A stretch of DNA of 64,000 nucleotides from Tessaracoccus sp. (GCF_016714275.1 NZ_JADJNP010000001.1:682001-746000); one strand, 5' to 3'; shown: positions 51,971-60,264, numbered from the stretch's first letter. Program-made: numbers and translations. The notes: a model not told the origin generated them from the letters alone.

Positions 51971-53428
51971 ATGTCCGTGCAGACAAAGAAGCCATTCTTC
52001 TCGCGCGCCATCGTGGCGCTGCTCACCCTCGCGCTGGCCCTCACCGGCCTCGCCGCCCAGCCCGCGGCCGCTGCCGACACAGCCAAGGTCAGCGGAACGG
52101 GAGCCGGGGAATCCGACTCCTTCTTTCTCGACGACGGTATCTACGTCATCGACTTCGCGTACACCGGAGCCACCGACCTGGTAGACGTCTGGCTGATGAG
52201 CAGCGAGTACGGCGAGGTCGCGACGCTCGCGTACGACGACGCGGCTTCGGGCCACACGAAGCGGGTGTTCCTGGCTTTTGAGGGCGAGGAGCTCTGGCTC
52301 GATGTCGACGCCGAGCCCGCCGTCGAGTGGTCCGCCACCGTCGCGCCCGCTGCGGAGCCGACATCGCCGGTGAAGTCCTTCAGCGCGCAGGGCACGGGCC
52401 TCGACACCTCGGGCCTCTACCTGCTCGACAAGGGGACCTACACCTACACCGCCACCTATTCGGGCAACCACCTCGCTGATGGCTCACCGTTCGGCATCGG
52501 GCTGTTTGCGCTCGACCTGAACACCCCTCAGATCGTCGCCCTCGTCGACGAGGAGGAGTCCTCCGGCGGCACGAGGGCCGGGTCGTTCACCCTTGAGCAG
52601 GCGAGCTTGGTGTGGATCGATCCCTTCTTCATCTGGGGCCAGGCGTCCTGGAGCGTCGATGTGACGGTCCAGGTACCGAAGACGCTCACCGCGACACCGA
52701 CGCCGAAGATCTCCGGCACCGCACAGGTCGGCAAGAAGCTCACCGCGAGTCCTGGAACGTGGAAGCCGTCGGGCGTGAAGCTCACCTACCAGTGGCTCCG
52801 CGACGGGAAGAAGATCAGCGGGGCGACGAGGTCGACGTACACGCTGAAGTCGGCCGACAAGGGCAAGAAGATCTCGGTCGCGGTCACCGGGAAGAAAACC
52901 GGCTACGTCACCGTGACCAAGACCTCCGCCAAGACGAAGGCGGTCAAGGCGGGCGCCCTCGCCGCGAAGACCCCGAAGATCTCCGGCACCGCCCAGGTCG
53001 GCAAGAAGCTCACCGCCAAGCCCGGCGCTTGGAAGCCCACTGGCCTGAAGTTCACCTACCAGTGGTACCGCGGCAGCTCGAAGATCAAGGGCGCCACGAA
53101 GTCGACGTACACGCTGAAGTCCGCCGACAAGGGCAAGAAGATCAAGGTCAAGGTCACCGGCAAGAAGAGCGGCTACACGACCGCGAGCAAGACTTCCAAG
53201 GCCACCTCGACGGTGAAGGGCGCACCCGCGAAGCCGAAGAAGGTCTCCGCGAGCGCGGCGCCGACGAGCGAGTGGAACTGCCCCGCGTCCCATCCGATCA
53301 AGGGCAACGCGAGCTCGATGATCTACCATGTCCCCGGCGGCGCGTACTACTCGCGCACGAAGCCCGAGGAGTGCTTCTCGACTCGTTCCGCTGCCGAGAA
53401 GGCCGGCTACCGCGCCTCCAAGCGTTGA
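51971..53428 (+). CDS. Secreted Ig-like repeat surface protein with sunset domain
   Basis: The 485-residue protein has a signal peptide (cut after about residue 37, QPAAAADTA), an N-terminal beta domain, two Ig-like repeats (about residues 237-322 and 331-413; KISGTAQVGKKLTA, LTYQW or FTYQW, TYTLKSADKGKKI) and a C-terminal cysteine domain (from about 436; CPASHPIKGN, IYHVPGG, RTKPEECF) of the sunset type. The lysine-rich repeats suggest binding to acidic glycans (inference). ATG 51971 has GGGGA upstream. A broken relative is at 56579. Confidence 0.85.
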   Translation: MSVQTKKPFFSRAIVALLTLALALTGLAAQPAAAADTAKVSGTGAGESDSFFLDDGIYVIDFAYTGATDLVDVWLMSSEYGEVATLAYDDAASGHTKRVFLAFEGEELWLDVDAEPAVEWSATVAPAAEPTSPVKSFSAQGTGLDTSGLYLLDKGTYTYTATYSGNHLADGSPFGIGLFALDLNTPQIVALVDEEESSGGTRAGSFTLEQASLVWIDPFFIWGQASWSVDVTVQVPKTLTATPTPKISGTAQVGKKLTASPGTWKPSGVKLTYQWLRDGKKISGATRSTYTLKSADKGKKISVAVTGKKTGYVTVTKTSAKTKAVKAGALAAKTPKISGTAQVGKKLTAKPGAWKPTGLKFTYQWYRGSSKIKGATKSTYTLKSADKGKKIKVKVTGKKSGYTTASKTSKATSTVKGAPAKPKKVSASAAPTSEWNCPASHPIKGNASSMIYHVPGGAYYSRTKPEECFSTRSAAEKAGYRASKR

Positions 53429-53473
53429 CGCGCCCACACCCGGGCGCCTTGCGGGGGTCACGCCCCCCGCTGG

Positions 53474-53507
53474 TTGAGCCGGACCCCCGCGCGAAGCGCC
53501 GGGTCCG
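53474..53507. repeat. REP-like palindromic repeat, copy 3
   Basis: TTGAGCCGGACCCCCGCGCG and the following AAGCGCCGGGTCCG form the most complete copy. GGACCC pairs with GGGTCC around an inner GCGC-GAA-GCGC. The start TGGTTGAGCCG also occurs at 50043-50053. It may act as a terminator after the surface protein gene. Confidence 0.75.
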
Positions 53508-53586
53508 TGGTCGTTACCAATGAACTGGCGCCCGGTTCGTGGACTCGGGGATACCCGGCAGTCTTTGGCCGACCCAGAGGATCCAG

Positions 53587-53617
53587 TTCTAGACAGACTA
53601 GACAGATCAGCTAGAAT
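53587..53617 (+). promoter_or_regulatory. Operator and -10 box of the phd/vapC-type module
   Basis: CTAGACAGA is tandemly repeated at 53589-53597 and 53598-53606, and TTCTAG (53587) faces CTAGAA (53611-53616). TAGAAT at 53612-53617 is a -10 box 6 nt before the ATG at 53624 (leaderless). The repeats overlap the promoter, as expected for antitoxin autorepression. Confidence 0.65.
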
Positions 53618-53623
53618 GTCGTC

Positions 53624-53908
53624 ATGCCAGCAGATACGTGGCAGGTCCAGACGGCGAAGCAGCGCTTCAGCGAGGTGCTGCGCGCGGTCCAAGCCGGGGA
53701 GCCTCAGTTCATCACGAAACACGGTGAGCCCGTCGCGGTCATCGTCTCCATCGACGACTATCGAAAGACCCACTCCGAACGTCAGCCGTTCACGGAGTTC
53801 CTTATCGAGTCCCTCCGCGATCTCGATCTCCCGGAAGGGCTCCTCGAGATCCCTCCGCGCACGATTGACCGCGATCGCACTCTCGACCTGTTCGGCAGCG
53901 ACGAATGA
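53624..53908 (+). CDS. Phd/YefM-family antitoxin
   Basis: The 94-residue protein has the Phd/YefM DNA-binding fold: WQVQTAKQRFSEVLRAVQAG, then GEPQFITKHGEPVAVIVSID and DDYRK. The C-terminus (LLEIPPRTIDRDRTLDLFG) would wrap the toxin. It overlaps the PIN toxin gene by 4 nt (ATGA) and lies behind tandem CTAGACAGA operator repeats, so it is the cognate antitoxin and repressor. Confidence 0.95.
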   Translation: MPADTWQVQTAKQRFSEVLRAVQAGEPQFITKHGEPVAVIVSIDDYRKTHSERQPFTEFLIESLRDLDLPEGLLEIPPRTIDRDRTLDLFGSDE

Positions 53909-54579
53909 CGGGCTTCCTGCTCGACACCAACGTCATTTCCGAGCTATCCCGGCCTGACCGCAACCCCACCGTCGTCGGCTGGGTGCAGGGTCTCCCTAAT
54001 GCCTACCTCAGCGTGCTGACGCTAGGAGAGATCGAGCGGGGAGCATGGCTCTGCCGGAAGCGCGAGCCACGGTACTCCGCACGCCTGTCAACCTGGCTGG
54101 GCTCCGTCGAGTCCGCATACGCTGACGGGATACTGCCGATCGATAGGCGCGTGATGAGCTACTGGGCATCGATTCCCACCACGAGGACCTTGTCTACGAT
54201 CGACAGCCTGCTCGCGGCCACCGCGCTCGCGCACGATCTCACCGTCGCCACGCGCAATGTTCGCGACTTCGACGGCACCGGCGTCCGGGTGGTCAACCCC
54301 TTCGAGGACCAAGAACCCACCTCGGCGCCGTGGCGCCGCAGCTTTCATGGAGTTTTGACGCAGAGTCGGCCCACTGGTGCCCGACAGGACACAGGAGGCC
54401 CAACTCGGCGTCAAACTCCACGGAACGTAACCAAAGCCGACCCGCGAGACGGGGTCGCACCTACTGTAGCCCCTCCTGAACACGTAGCCCGGTCGACAGC
54501 GCCCCAGACACGGGCAACTCTCGCAGCAAGGCCACGCGGTGATGCTAGAGTATGCGATAGTCTTTGCGAGAGTTGGTGA
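53905..54579 (+). CDS. PIN-domain toxin (VapC/FitB type) with read-through tail
   Basis: Residues 1-143 form a complete PIN RNase: FLLDTNVISELSRP (Asp7), LGEIERG (Glu42), IDSLLAATALAH and ATRNVRDFDGTGVRVVNPF with the metal-binding acidic residues. Such toxins cut tRNA or mRNA. Family members stop near here. This frame goes on to 224 residues through a 78-bp inverted-repeat element (from residue 148) into unrelated low-complexity code, so the native stop was probably lost by the insertion. Activity may or may not survive the tail. Confidence 0.9.
   Translation: MTGFLLDTNVISELSRPDRNPTVVGWVQGLPNAYLSVLTLGEIERGAWLCRKREPRYSARLSTWLGSVESAYADGILPIDRRVMSYWASIPTTRTLSTIDSLLAATALAHDLTVATRNVRDFDGTGVRVVNPFEDQEPTSAPWRRSFHGVLTQSRPTGARQDTGGPTRRQTPRNVTKADPRDGVAPTVAPPEHVARSTAPQTRATLAARPRGDARVCDSLCESW
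54346..54423. mobile_element. 78-bp inverted-repeat element, copy B
   Basis: CATGGAGTTTTGACGC at the left and GCGTCAAACTCCACGG at the right are inverted repeats. It aligns without large gaps with copy A (37372-37449). Inner arms GAGTCGGCC and GGCCCAACTC also pair, so the whole could fold into one long hairpin. It is inserted just after the core of the PIN toxin gene. Confidence 0.75.
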
Positions 54580-54597
54580 GAGAGTAGGTGCGAGAGT
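54544..54597. promoter_or_regulatory. 12-bp iterons before the AlbA_2 gene
   Basis: GC(G/T)A(G/T)AGT-like octamers start at 54544, 54554, 54566, 54578 and 54590, the last four spaced exactly 12 nt (GCGATAGT, GCGAGAGT, GAGAGAGT, GCGAGAGT). A reverse copy, ACTCTCGC, is at 54517-54524. They overlap the start region of the AlbA_2 gene and probably bind its winged-helix product or a related repressor. Confidence 0.7.
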
Positions 54598-56353
54598 GTC
54601 GGACTCGAGTCTGAGCGGCATGGTTGAGCGACTCCAGCGGCTTGGGCTGGAGCCCACAGACATCGAGGTCAAGGCCGCCGTTGGCGGGTTGCCGAAGACG
54701 GTCGTGGAGACCTTGAGTGCGTTCGGCAATGGCGACGGTGGGACCCTGTTGCTTGGCCTCGACGAGGACGGATTCGTTCCTGCTGTCGGCTTCGATGCGT
54801 CGAAGATCCGAGACGCATTGGCTGACGCGTGCCATCGGAAGGTGACACCGCCTGTCCGGGCCTCCATTGAGGTCATCGACTTCCAGGGGGCGCAGGTTGT
54901 TCGTCTTGATGTGGAGGAGATCGATCCTGTCGACAAGCCGTGTTTCGTGACGGATCGTGGTGAGTACAACGGGTCCTTCATTCGCGGCGGCGACGGTGAC
55001 CGGCGTCTGAGTCGGTACGAAGTCACCCAACTCTTGTCGAACCGCGGCCAGCCGCTCGACGATCAGGAGGCTGTGGCCGACGCCACGCTTGATGATCTCG
55101 ACCCGCGTCTCGTCGAGCACGTGCTACGCCGCGCCGCGGAGCGGTCGCCCCGTGCCTTCGGCGATGTTGAGCCAGTCACGGCGCTAAAGCGTCTTGGCGC
55201 AGCGCGGGATGTTGATGGTGTCCCGCGTCCCACCCTTGCTGGGCTGCTGTGCCTGGGGATCTATCCTCAGCAGTTCTTTCCTCAGCTCTTCGCGTCCGTG
55301 GTCGTACTCCCCACCGTGCGCATGGGTGAGGTTGGCCCCGAGGGTGAGCGATTCCTCGAGAACGCCACGGTCGACGGGCCGATCTCATCAATCCTCCAGG
55401 ACGTCGTCGCGATCCTGCGACGGAACATGAGCCGAGCGGCAATCGTCCGCGGTCTGGGTCGCGAAGACCGCTACGACTATCCCATCGAGGTTATCCGCGA
55501 GCTCGTCACCAACGCACTGATGCACCGCGACTACAGCCCTGAAAGCCGTGGAACGCAGGTCCAGATCGAGCTGTACCCAGACCGGTTCGTGGTCAAGAAC
55601 ACCGGCGGCCTCTTCGGCGGCGTCACGGTCGATCAACTGGGCGCTGGGCGGATCGAGTCGAAGTCGCGCAACGCGACGCTAGCGAAGCTGCTCGCAGATG
55701 TCCCGCTTCCCGATCGGCCGGGCGAAACCGTTGCCGAGAACCGGGGCTCCGGCCTCGTCTCCGCTGTGGTCGCCTTGCGCAAGGCGGGAATGTCACCTCC
55801 GGAGTTCGACGCGGAGCCCGGCCGACTCATGGTCACCGTGCCGCGCACCGCGCTGTTGGCGCCTGCGACGGTCGAATGGATCGCGCGACTAGGTCTCGTT
55901 GGCCTTACCGATGCGCAGCACCTCGCCCTGGCCATCATGCGAAGCTCCGGCCGAGCCAGCGTCGGCATGCTCCGCGCGTGGGGCGTCAGCGACACCGATG
56001 CCCGCCGTGCGGTCCGTGATCTCGTCGAGCGAGGGGTGTGCGTCCGGACCGGCGGAAAGCGCTACGCCAGCTACCGACTGATCGAGGAAGTCGATCGACG
56101 ACAACCCCCCATCCAAGAGGAGGCGACCCCTCCTTCGGAGCAGGTGGGCGTCAGGGCCGACCTCGACATCATCGTCCAAGCCATCCACGCCGGGCACACC
56201 ACGGCGCGCGGCTTAGCTGAGCACCTCGGCATGGGATATCACTCAGTCCTCAGACGCCTACGCGAACTCGAGGACCGGGACCTGGTTACGCCCACGCGGC
56301 CCAAGAGGAGTAGCAAACAGAGCTACCGCGTTGTCGGCGACCGGTCCTCATAA
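54596..56353 (+). CDS. Schlafen AlbA_2-domain ATPase with winged helices
   Basis: The product (585 residues from GTG 54596) has an AlbA_2 domain (EVKAAVGGLPKTVVETLSAF; GGTLLLGLDEDG; GSFIRGGDGDRRLS), a GHKL ATP-binding region (PIEVIRELVTNALMHRDYSP; GSGLVSAVVALRKAG) and winged helices at about 445-505 and 530-580. Such proteins are transcription regulators and often sit in mobile or defence loci. ATG 54620 is an alternative start. Earlier codons (GTG 54539) lie inside the iterons and seem too early. It follows the PIN toxin gene on the same strand. Confidence 0.88.
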   Translation: MSDSSLSGMVERLQRLGLEPTDIEVKAAVGGLPKTVVETLSAFGNGDGGTLLLGLDEDGFVPAVGFDASKIRDALADACHRKVTPPVRASIEVIDFQGAQVVRLDVEEIDPVDKPCFVTDRGEYNGSFIRGGDGDRRLSRYEVTQLLSNRGQPLDDQEAVADATLDDLDPRLVEHVLRRAAERSPRAFGDVEPVTALKRLGAARDVDGVPRPTLAGLLCLGIYPQQFFPQLFASVVVLPTVRMGEVGPEGERFLENATVDGPISSILQDVVAILRRNMSRAAIVRGLGREDRYDYPIEVIRELVTNALMHRDYSPESRGTQVQIELYPDRFVVKNTGGLFGGVTVDQLGAGRIESKSRNATLAKLLADVPLPDRPGETVAENRGSGLVSAVVALRKAGMSPPEFDAEPGRLMVTVPRTALLAPATVEWIARLGLVGLTDAQHLALAIMRSSGRASVGMLRAWGVSDTDARRAVRDLVERGVCVRTGGKRYASYRLIEEVDRRQPPIQEEATPPSEQVGVRADLDIIVQAIHAGHTTARGLAEHLGMGYHSVLRRLRELEDRDLVTPTRPKRSSKQSYRVVGDRSS

Positions 56354-56578
56354 AAGGCCCTCATCGCCTCGTCTGGACCAACGCGGTTGATCGACCGCCA
56401 CCGCACCGCTGGACGAGCGCGCGGGAGAACGACGTACTCCGCGGGACCGGTCTCAAAGACGCCTCGGCGCGCCTGAGACTCAAGAGAATCGCCAGAGTCT
56501 GGAACCCTCAGGTTCGCTAGGACCGCAGCCGACTCGCGCCATCCCCAATGAACCAACGATCAACGCTTCCCCAAGGGG

Positions 56579-57281
56579 TCAGGCGACCTTCTTGGTCGCG
56601 CTAGAGGTCTTGGTCACGGTCGTGTAGCCGCCAGCCTTGCCCGTAACCTTCACAGTGATCTTCTTGCCCTTCTGTGCCTTCTTCAGCATCAGCGTCGACG
56701 CCGTCGCACCGCCAATCTTGGCGCCGTCGGCGTACCACTGATAGGTCAGCTTCGTCGTCGCAGGCTTCCACGTTCCTGGCGCCGCGGTCAGCTTCTTGCC
56801 CACTGTGGCCGCGCCTGTGATGACCGGCACGGGAGTCGTCATGGGTGGCTTGGGCTGCACCGGACCTGAGGACGCCGACTCGCCGACAACCGGTCCCTGC
56901 TGGTCCGGCTCCTCGGCCCCTCCGAGGAGGAGATTGGGGGAAGGGGGGGGGGGGGGGGGGGGGTCCATGATCAACGCCGCTTGCAGCGCCTGGGCCGACG
57001 CCGTTGGGTCCTCGGTGACCGGCGCCAGCCCGGCCATGGCGCGGAAGAAGTTGATGGCCTGGAAAGTCGCCTTCTTCGAGGCTGCGCTCTGCGTCCCCAC
57101 GGCCGCGGCAGGCTGTTCCTCGGGCGCGGTCGCGACACACCTGCTGACGTCGCCCGGTCCAGCCCGGCGATACCTGCCGGGTGGGCAACAGCTGGTTCAG
57201 GTATGCGGAGCGCACCGACTCCTTGTCGCCGGTGTCGATCCCCGAGTCGGCCCGCGCGTCCGACGCGAACGCAGCAACATA
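56579..57281 (-). pseudogene. Broken CAP-domain and Ig-like surface protein gene
   Basis: On the reverse strand a CAP (SCP-like) domain begins ADSGIDTGDKESVRSAYLNQ and LLPTRQVSPGWTG. A one-base shift near 57155 is needed to continue into DVSRCVATAPEEQ and KKATFQAINFFRAMAGLAPV. The domain is then cut at LQAALIMD by 21 consecutive C (reverse strand), after which an Ig-like repeat (TPVPVITGAATVGKKLTA to TSSATKKVA) runs to TGA 56579. There is no signal peptide or start; a TGA precedes the fragment at 57282-57284. It is a relative of the surface protein at 51971. Confidence 0.75.
56943..56963. repeat. Homopolymer of 21 G
   Basis: Twenty-one consecutive G (C on the reverse strand) lie inside the broken CAP/Ig gene and replace most of the CAP domain. 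This is far longer than any other run in the window. It could be a slippage tract or an assembly artefact. Confidence 0.95.
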
Positions 57282-57392
57282 TCAACGAACTGTACACCGG
57301 CAGACGGCGAAGAACAGGGGGCCTGCGGGTACTGCCCGATGGCTCGTCACCGGCGACGGATAGACTGTCCACCGACCCCCAAAGGAGACCAT

Positions 57393-57995
57393 ATGGCAGA
57401 GCATCGCATCCTCCCCTCAGCCGATCTCGACGACGGCGTCAGCATCGGCGACGGGTCCTCCATCTGGCACCTCGCGCAGGTGCGCGGCGGCGCGGACATC
57501 GGTGAGAACGTCATCGTCGGGCGCGGAGCCTACATCGGCAGCGGGGTCCACGTCGGGAACAACTGCAAGATCCAGAACTACGCCCTCGTCTACGAGCCCG
57601 CGCACCTCGAGGACGGAGTCTTCGTCGGGCCCGCGGCGGTGCTGACCAACGACACGTTCCCGCGGGCGATCAATCCCGACGGCACCCCGAAGAGCGCGCA
57701 CGACTGGGAGCCGGTCGGGGTGACCCTTCGCGAAGGCTGCGCCATCGGCGCCCGCGCCGTGTGCGTCGCGCCGGTCACGGTCGGGCGCTGGGCGACAGTG
57801 GCTGCGGGCTCCGTCGTCACCAAGGACGTCCCCGACTTCGCTCTCGTTGCCGGTGTCCCTGCCCGCCGGATCAAGTGGGTGGGCCGGTCCGGCTTCCCGC
57901 TGGAGGCCACCGGCGACAACACGTTCACGGATCCGCACACGGGCGACCAGTTCGTCCAGGACGGCGAGACCCTCACTCTGATCAAGGAAGCCTGA
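57393..57995 (+). CDS. Nucleotide-sugar N-acetyltransferase, left-handed beta helix (WbpD-like)
   Basis: The 200-residue hexapeptide-repeat acyltransferase has SIGDGSSIWHLAQVRGGADI, GENVIVGRGAYIGSGVHVGN, KIQNYALVYEPAHLEDGVFV, AAVLTNDTFPRA and AAGSVVTKDVPDFALVAGVP. It matches WbpD/WlbB, which acetylates the 3-amino group of UDP-GlcNAc3NA. AAAGGAGA lies 6 nt before the ATG and TAGACT (57361-57366) is the -10. It overlaps the next gene by 1 nt (TGATG). Confidence 0.93.
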   Translation: MAEHRILPSADLDDGVSIGDGSSIWHLAQVRGGADIGENVIVGRGAYIGSGVHVGNNCKIQNYALVYEPAHLEDGVFVGPAAVLTNDTFPRAINPDGTPKSAHDWEPVGVTLREGCAIGARAVCVAPVTVGRWATVAAGSVVTKDVPDFALVAGVPARRIKWVGRSGFPLEATGDNTFTDPHTGDQFVQDGETLTLIKEA

Positions 57996-59086
57996 TGACT
58001 GAAGCCTTCATCCCGCCCGCCAAGCCGATCATCGGCGACGAGGAGCGCGAGGCCGTCGACCGCGTGCTGCGCTCCGGCATGATCGCCCAAGGCCCCGAGG
58101 TGGCCGCCTTCGAGACGGAGTTCTCTGCGCACTTCGGCCTCGACCGCGCCTGCGTCGCCGTGAACTCCGGGACCTCGGGCCTGCATCTCGGCCTGCTGTC
58201 CTCGGGCATCGGCGCAGGCGATGAGGTCATCGTGCCTTCTTTCACATTCGCCGCGACGGCAAATTCGGTCGCGCTGACCGGCGCCACCCCGGTCTTCGCC
58301 GACATCGCGCTCGACGACTTCACGCTCGACCCCGCCTCCGTCGAGGCCGCGATCACCGAGCGCACGAAGGCGATCATGCCGGTCCACCTGTACGGGCACC
58401 CGGCGAAGATGGACCAGTTGCAGGCCATCGCCGACAGGCACGGCCTGCTGTTGTTCGAGGACGCCGCACAGGCGCACGGCGCCTCGCTGCACGGCATCCC
58501 CGTCGGCGCGTTCGGCACCTTCGCCATGTTCTCGCTGTACCCCACCAAGAACATGACCTCCGGGGAGGGCGGCATGGTGTCGGCGGCCAACGCCGAAATC
58601 GAGCGGAACCTGCGCCTCTACCGCAACCAGGGCATGCTGCAGCAGTACCACAACGAGGTCGTCGGCCTGAACAACAGGATGACCGACATCCACGCCGCGA
58701 TCGGCCGCGTGCAGCTGACGAAGGTCGGCGCGTGGACCAAGACTCGTCAGGACAACGCCGCGTTCCTGTCCGCGAACCTCGCGGGCGTCACTCCCCCGGC
58801 CGTGGCCGACGGCGCGGTCCACGTGTACCACCAGTACACGATCCGCGTGACTGACGACCGCGACGGATTCGCGAAGGCGCTGAAGGATGAGTACAACGTC
58901 GGCTCCGGCATGTTCTATCCCGTGCCGAACCATCGTCTGAAGCCGTTCCAGGTCGATGTGCACCTGGAGGGCACCGAGCGGGCCGCCCTCGAATGCCTCT
59001 CGCTGCCGGTGCACCCGTCGCTGTCGCAGGGCGAGCTGGAGCGCATCGTCTCCGCCGTGAACGCTGTCGCCCAGGCCGGTGCCTGA
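57995..59086 (+). CDS. DegT-family sugar-nucleotide aminotransferase (WbpE-like)
   Basis: The 363-residue PLP enzyme has IIGDEEREAVDRVLRSGMIA, VAVNSGTSGLHLGLLSSGIG, EDAAQAHGA, FSLYPTKNMTSGEGGMV with the PLP lysine, and NNRMTDIHAAIGRVQL. It should aminate the C3-keto sugar made by the next gene's product. Both ends overlap neighbours by 1 nt (TGATG), so three genes are coupled. Confidence 0.94.
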   Translation: MTEAFIPPAKPIIGDEEREAVDRVLRSGMIAQGPEVAAFETEFSAHFGLDRACVAVNSGTSGLHLGLLSSGIGAGDEVIVPSFTFAATANSVALTGATPVFADIALDDFTLDPASVEAAITERTKAIMPVHLYGHPAKMDQLQAIADRHGLLLFEDAAQAHGASLHGIPVGAFGTFAMFSLYPTKNMTSGEGGMVSAANAEIERNLRLYRNQGMLQQYHNEVVGLNNRMTDIHAAIGRVQLTKVGAWTKTRQDNAAFLSANLAGVTPPAVADGAVHVYHQYTIRVTDDRDGFAKALKDEYNVGSGMFYPVPNHRLKPFQVDVHLEGTERAALECLSLPVHPSLSQGELERIVSAVNAVAQAGA

Positions 59087-60075
59087 TGGGGAACCTCCGC
59101 GCGGGCCTGATCGGGCTGGGCATGATGGGCCGCCACCACGCCCGTAACCTCCGGGCTGTCGACGGCGTGGACCTTGTCGCCGTCGCCGACGCGGCGGGCG
59201 ACCCGCATGGCCTGGCCGACGGCTTGCCGGTGCTCGCGAGCGTCGACGAGTTGATCGCGCAGGGTCTCGACTACGTCGTCGTCGCCGCTCCCACCATGTT
59301 CCACGAGGAGATCGGCCTCGCGCTCGCCGACGCCGGTGTGCACGCGCTGATCGAGAAGCCACTCGCGAAGACCACCGAGGGCGCCCGCGCCCTCGCCAGG
59401 GCCTTCGCCGACAAGGGGCTCGTCGGGGCCGTCGGACACATCGAGCGGTACAACCCGGCGCTGCAGTCGCTGCGGAAGCGGCTCGAGGCCGGCGAGCTGG
59501 GCGACATCTACCAGATCTGCACCCGCCGCCAAGGCCCGTTCCCTGCCCGGATCGCCGACGTCGGCGTGATCAAGGACCTCGCCAGCCACGACGTCGACCT
59601 CACGGCGTGGGTGACGCAGCGCGACTACGAGCTCGTCGCCGCGCGCACCATGTTCAAGGCCGGGCGCGAGTACGAGGACATGGTCTCGGCGACCTGTCAG
59701 CTCAGTGGCGGCCTGATGAGCAACCACCTCGTCAACTGGCTCACCCCGGCGAAGGAGCGCCTGACGATCGTGACCGGCGAGAAGGGCATGTTCGTTGCCG
59801 ACACCCTCACCGCAGATCTCACCTTCCACGCCAACGGGACCGTCATCACCACGTGGGACGACATCGCGCAGTTCCGCGGGGTCTCCGAGGGCGACGTCAC
59901 GCGCTTCGCCATCGCGAAACCCGAGCCGCTGCGCATCGAGCACCAGAACTTCCGCGACGCCGTGCTCGGCCGTCCGGCCGACATCGTGACCCTCGCGCAG
60001 GGCGCCCGTGTCGTGGAGGTCTGCGAGGCGATGATCGAGTCGGCCGCGACCAACCGGTTCGTCGCGATCGGCTGA
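59086..60075 (+). CDS. Nucleotide-sugar 3-dehydrogenase (WbpB-like, Gfo/Idh/MocA)
   Basis: The 329-residue NAD(P)-dependent enzyme has AGLIGLGMMGRHHARNLRAV, VVVAAPTMFHEEIGLALADA, HALIEKPLAKTTEGAR and GAVGHIERYNPAL. It fits WbpB/WlbA, which oxidises UDP-GlcNAcA at C3. With the 6-dehydrogenase (39464), WbpE and WbpD types it completes UDP-GlcNAc3NAcA synthesis. An epimerase (WbpI) is not seen, so the gluco form is expected. Confidence 0.92.
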   Translation: MGNLRAGLIGLGMMGRHHARNLRAVDGVDLVAVADAAGDPHGLADGLPVLASVDELIAQGLDYVVVAAPTMFHEEIGLALADAGVHALIEKPLAKTTEGARALARAFADKGLVGAVGHIERYNPALQSLRKRLEAGELGDIYQICTRRQGPFPARIADVGVIKDLASHDVDLTAWVTQRDYELVAARTMFKAGREYEDMVSATCQLSGGLMSNHLVNWLTPAKERLTIVTGEKGMFVADTLTADLTFHANGTVITTWDDIAQFRGVSEGDVTRFAIAKPEPLRIEHQNFRDAVLGRPADIVTLAQGARVVEVCEAMIESAATNRFVAIG

Positions 60076-60170
60076 GAGCTACCGGGCGCGAGGCGCCTCC
60101 AACATGTCTACCCGAGCGGGATTCTGCTCACGCCTGCGACCTCGATGTGAATCCGCACCCGACTCAGCGC

Positions 60171-60241
60171 TACGATCGTTTGTTAACCGAACGTTCACAC
60201 AAACGTGGTCGCAATGCGGAGGGGAGCCACCCACGGGTGGC
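60171..60241 (+). promoter_or_regulatory. Promoter and leader hairpins of the phosphonate operon
   Basis: TACGAT at 60171-60176 is a -10 candidate. It is followed by CGTTTGT (60177-60183) and its complement ACAAACG (60199-60205), a possible operator. A second hairpin, GCCACCC-AC-GGGTGGC (60226-60241), stands 9 nt before the AAGGGA ribosome binding site of the PEP mutase gene and may tune translation. Confidence 0.5.
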
Positions 60242-60264
60242 GCAACGACAAGGGAAACAACGAC

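Noticed and set aside
56323..56556. Small reverse-strand frame (77 codons) after the AlbA_2 gene
   Set aside because: No convincing start signal or family; it overlaps the AlbA_2 end. The 225-nt gap 56354-56578 otherwise shows no gene or element.
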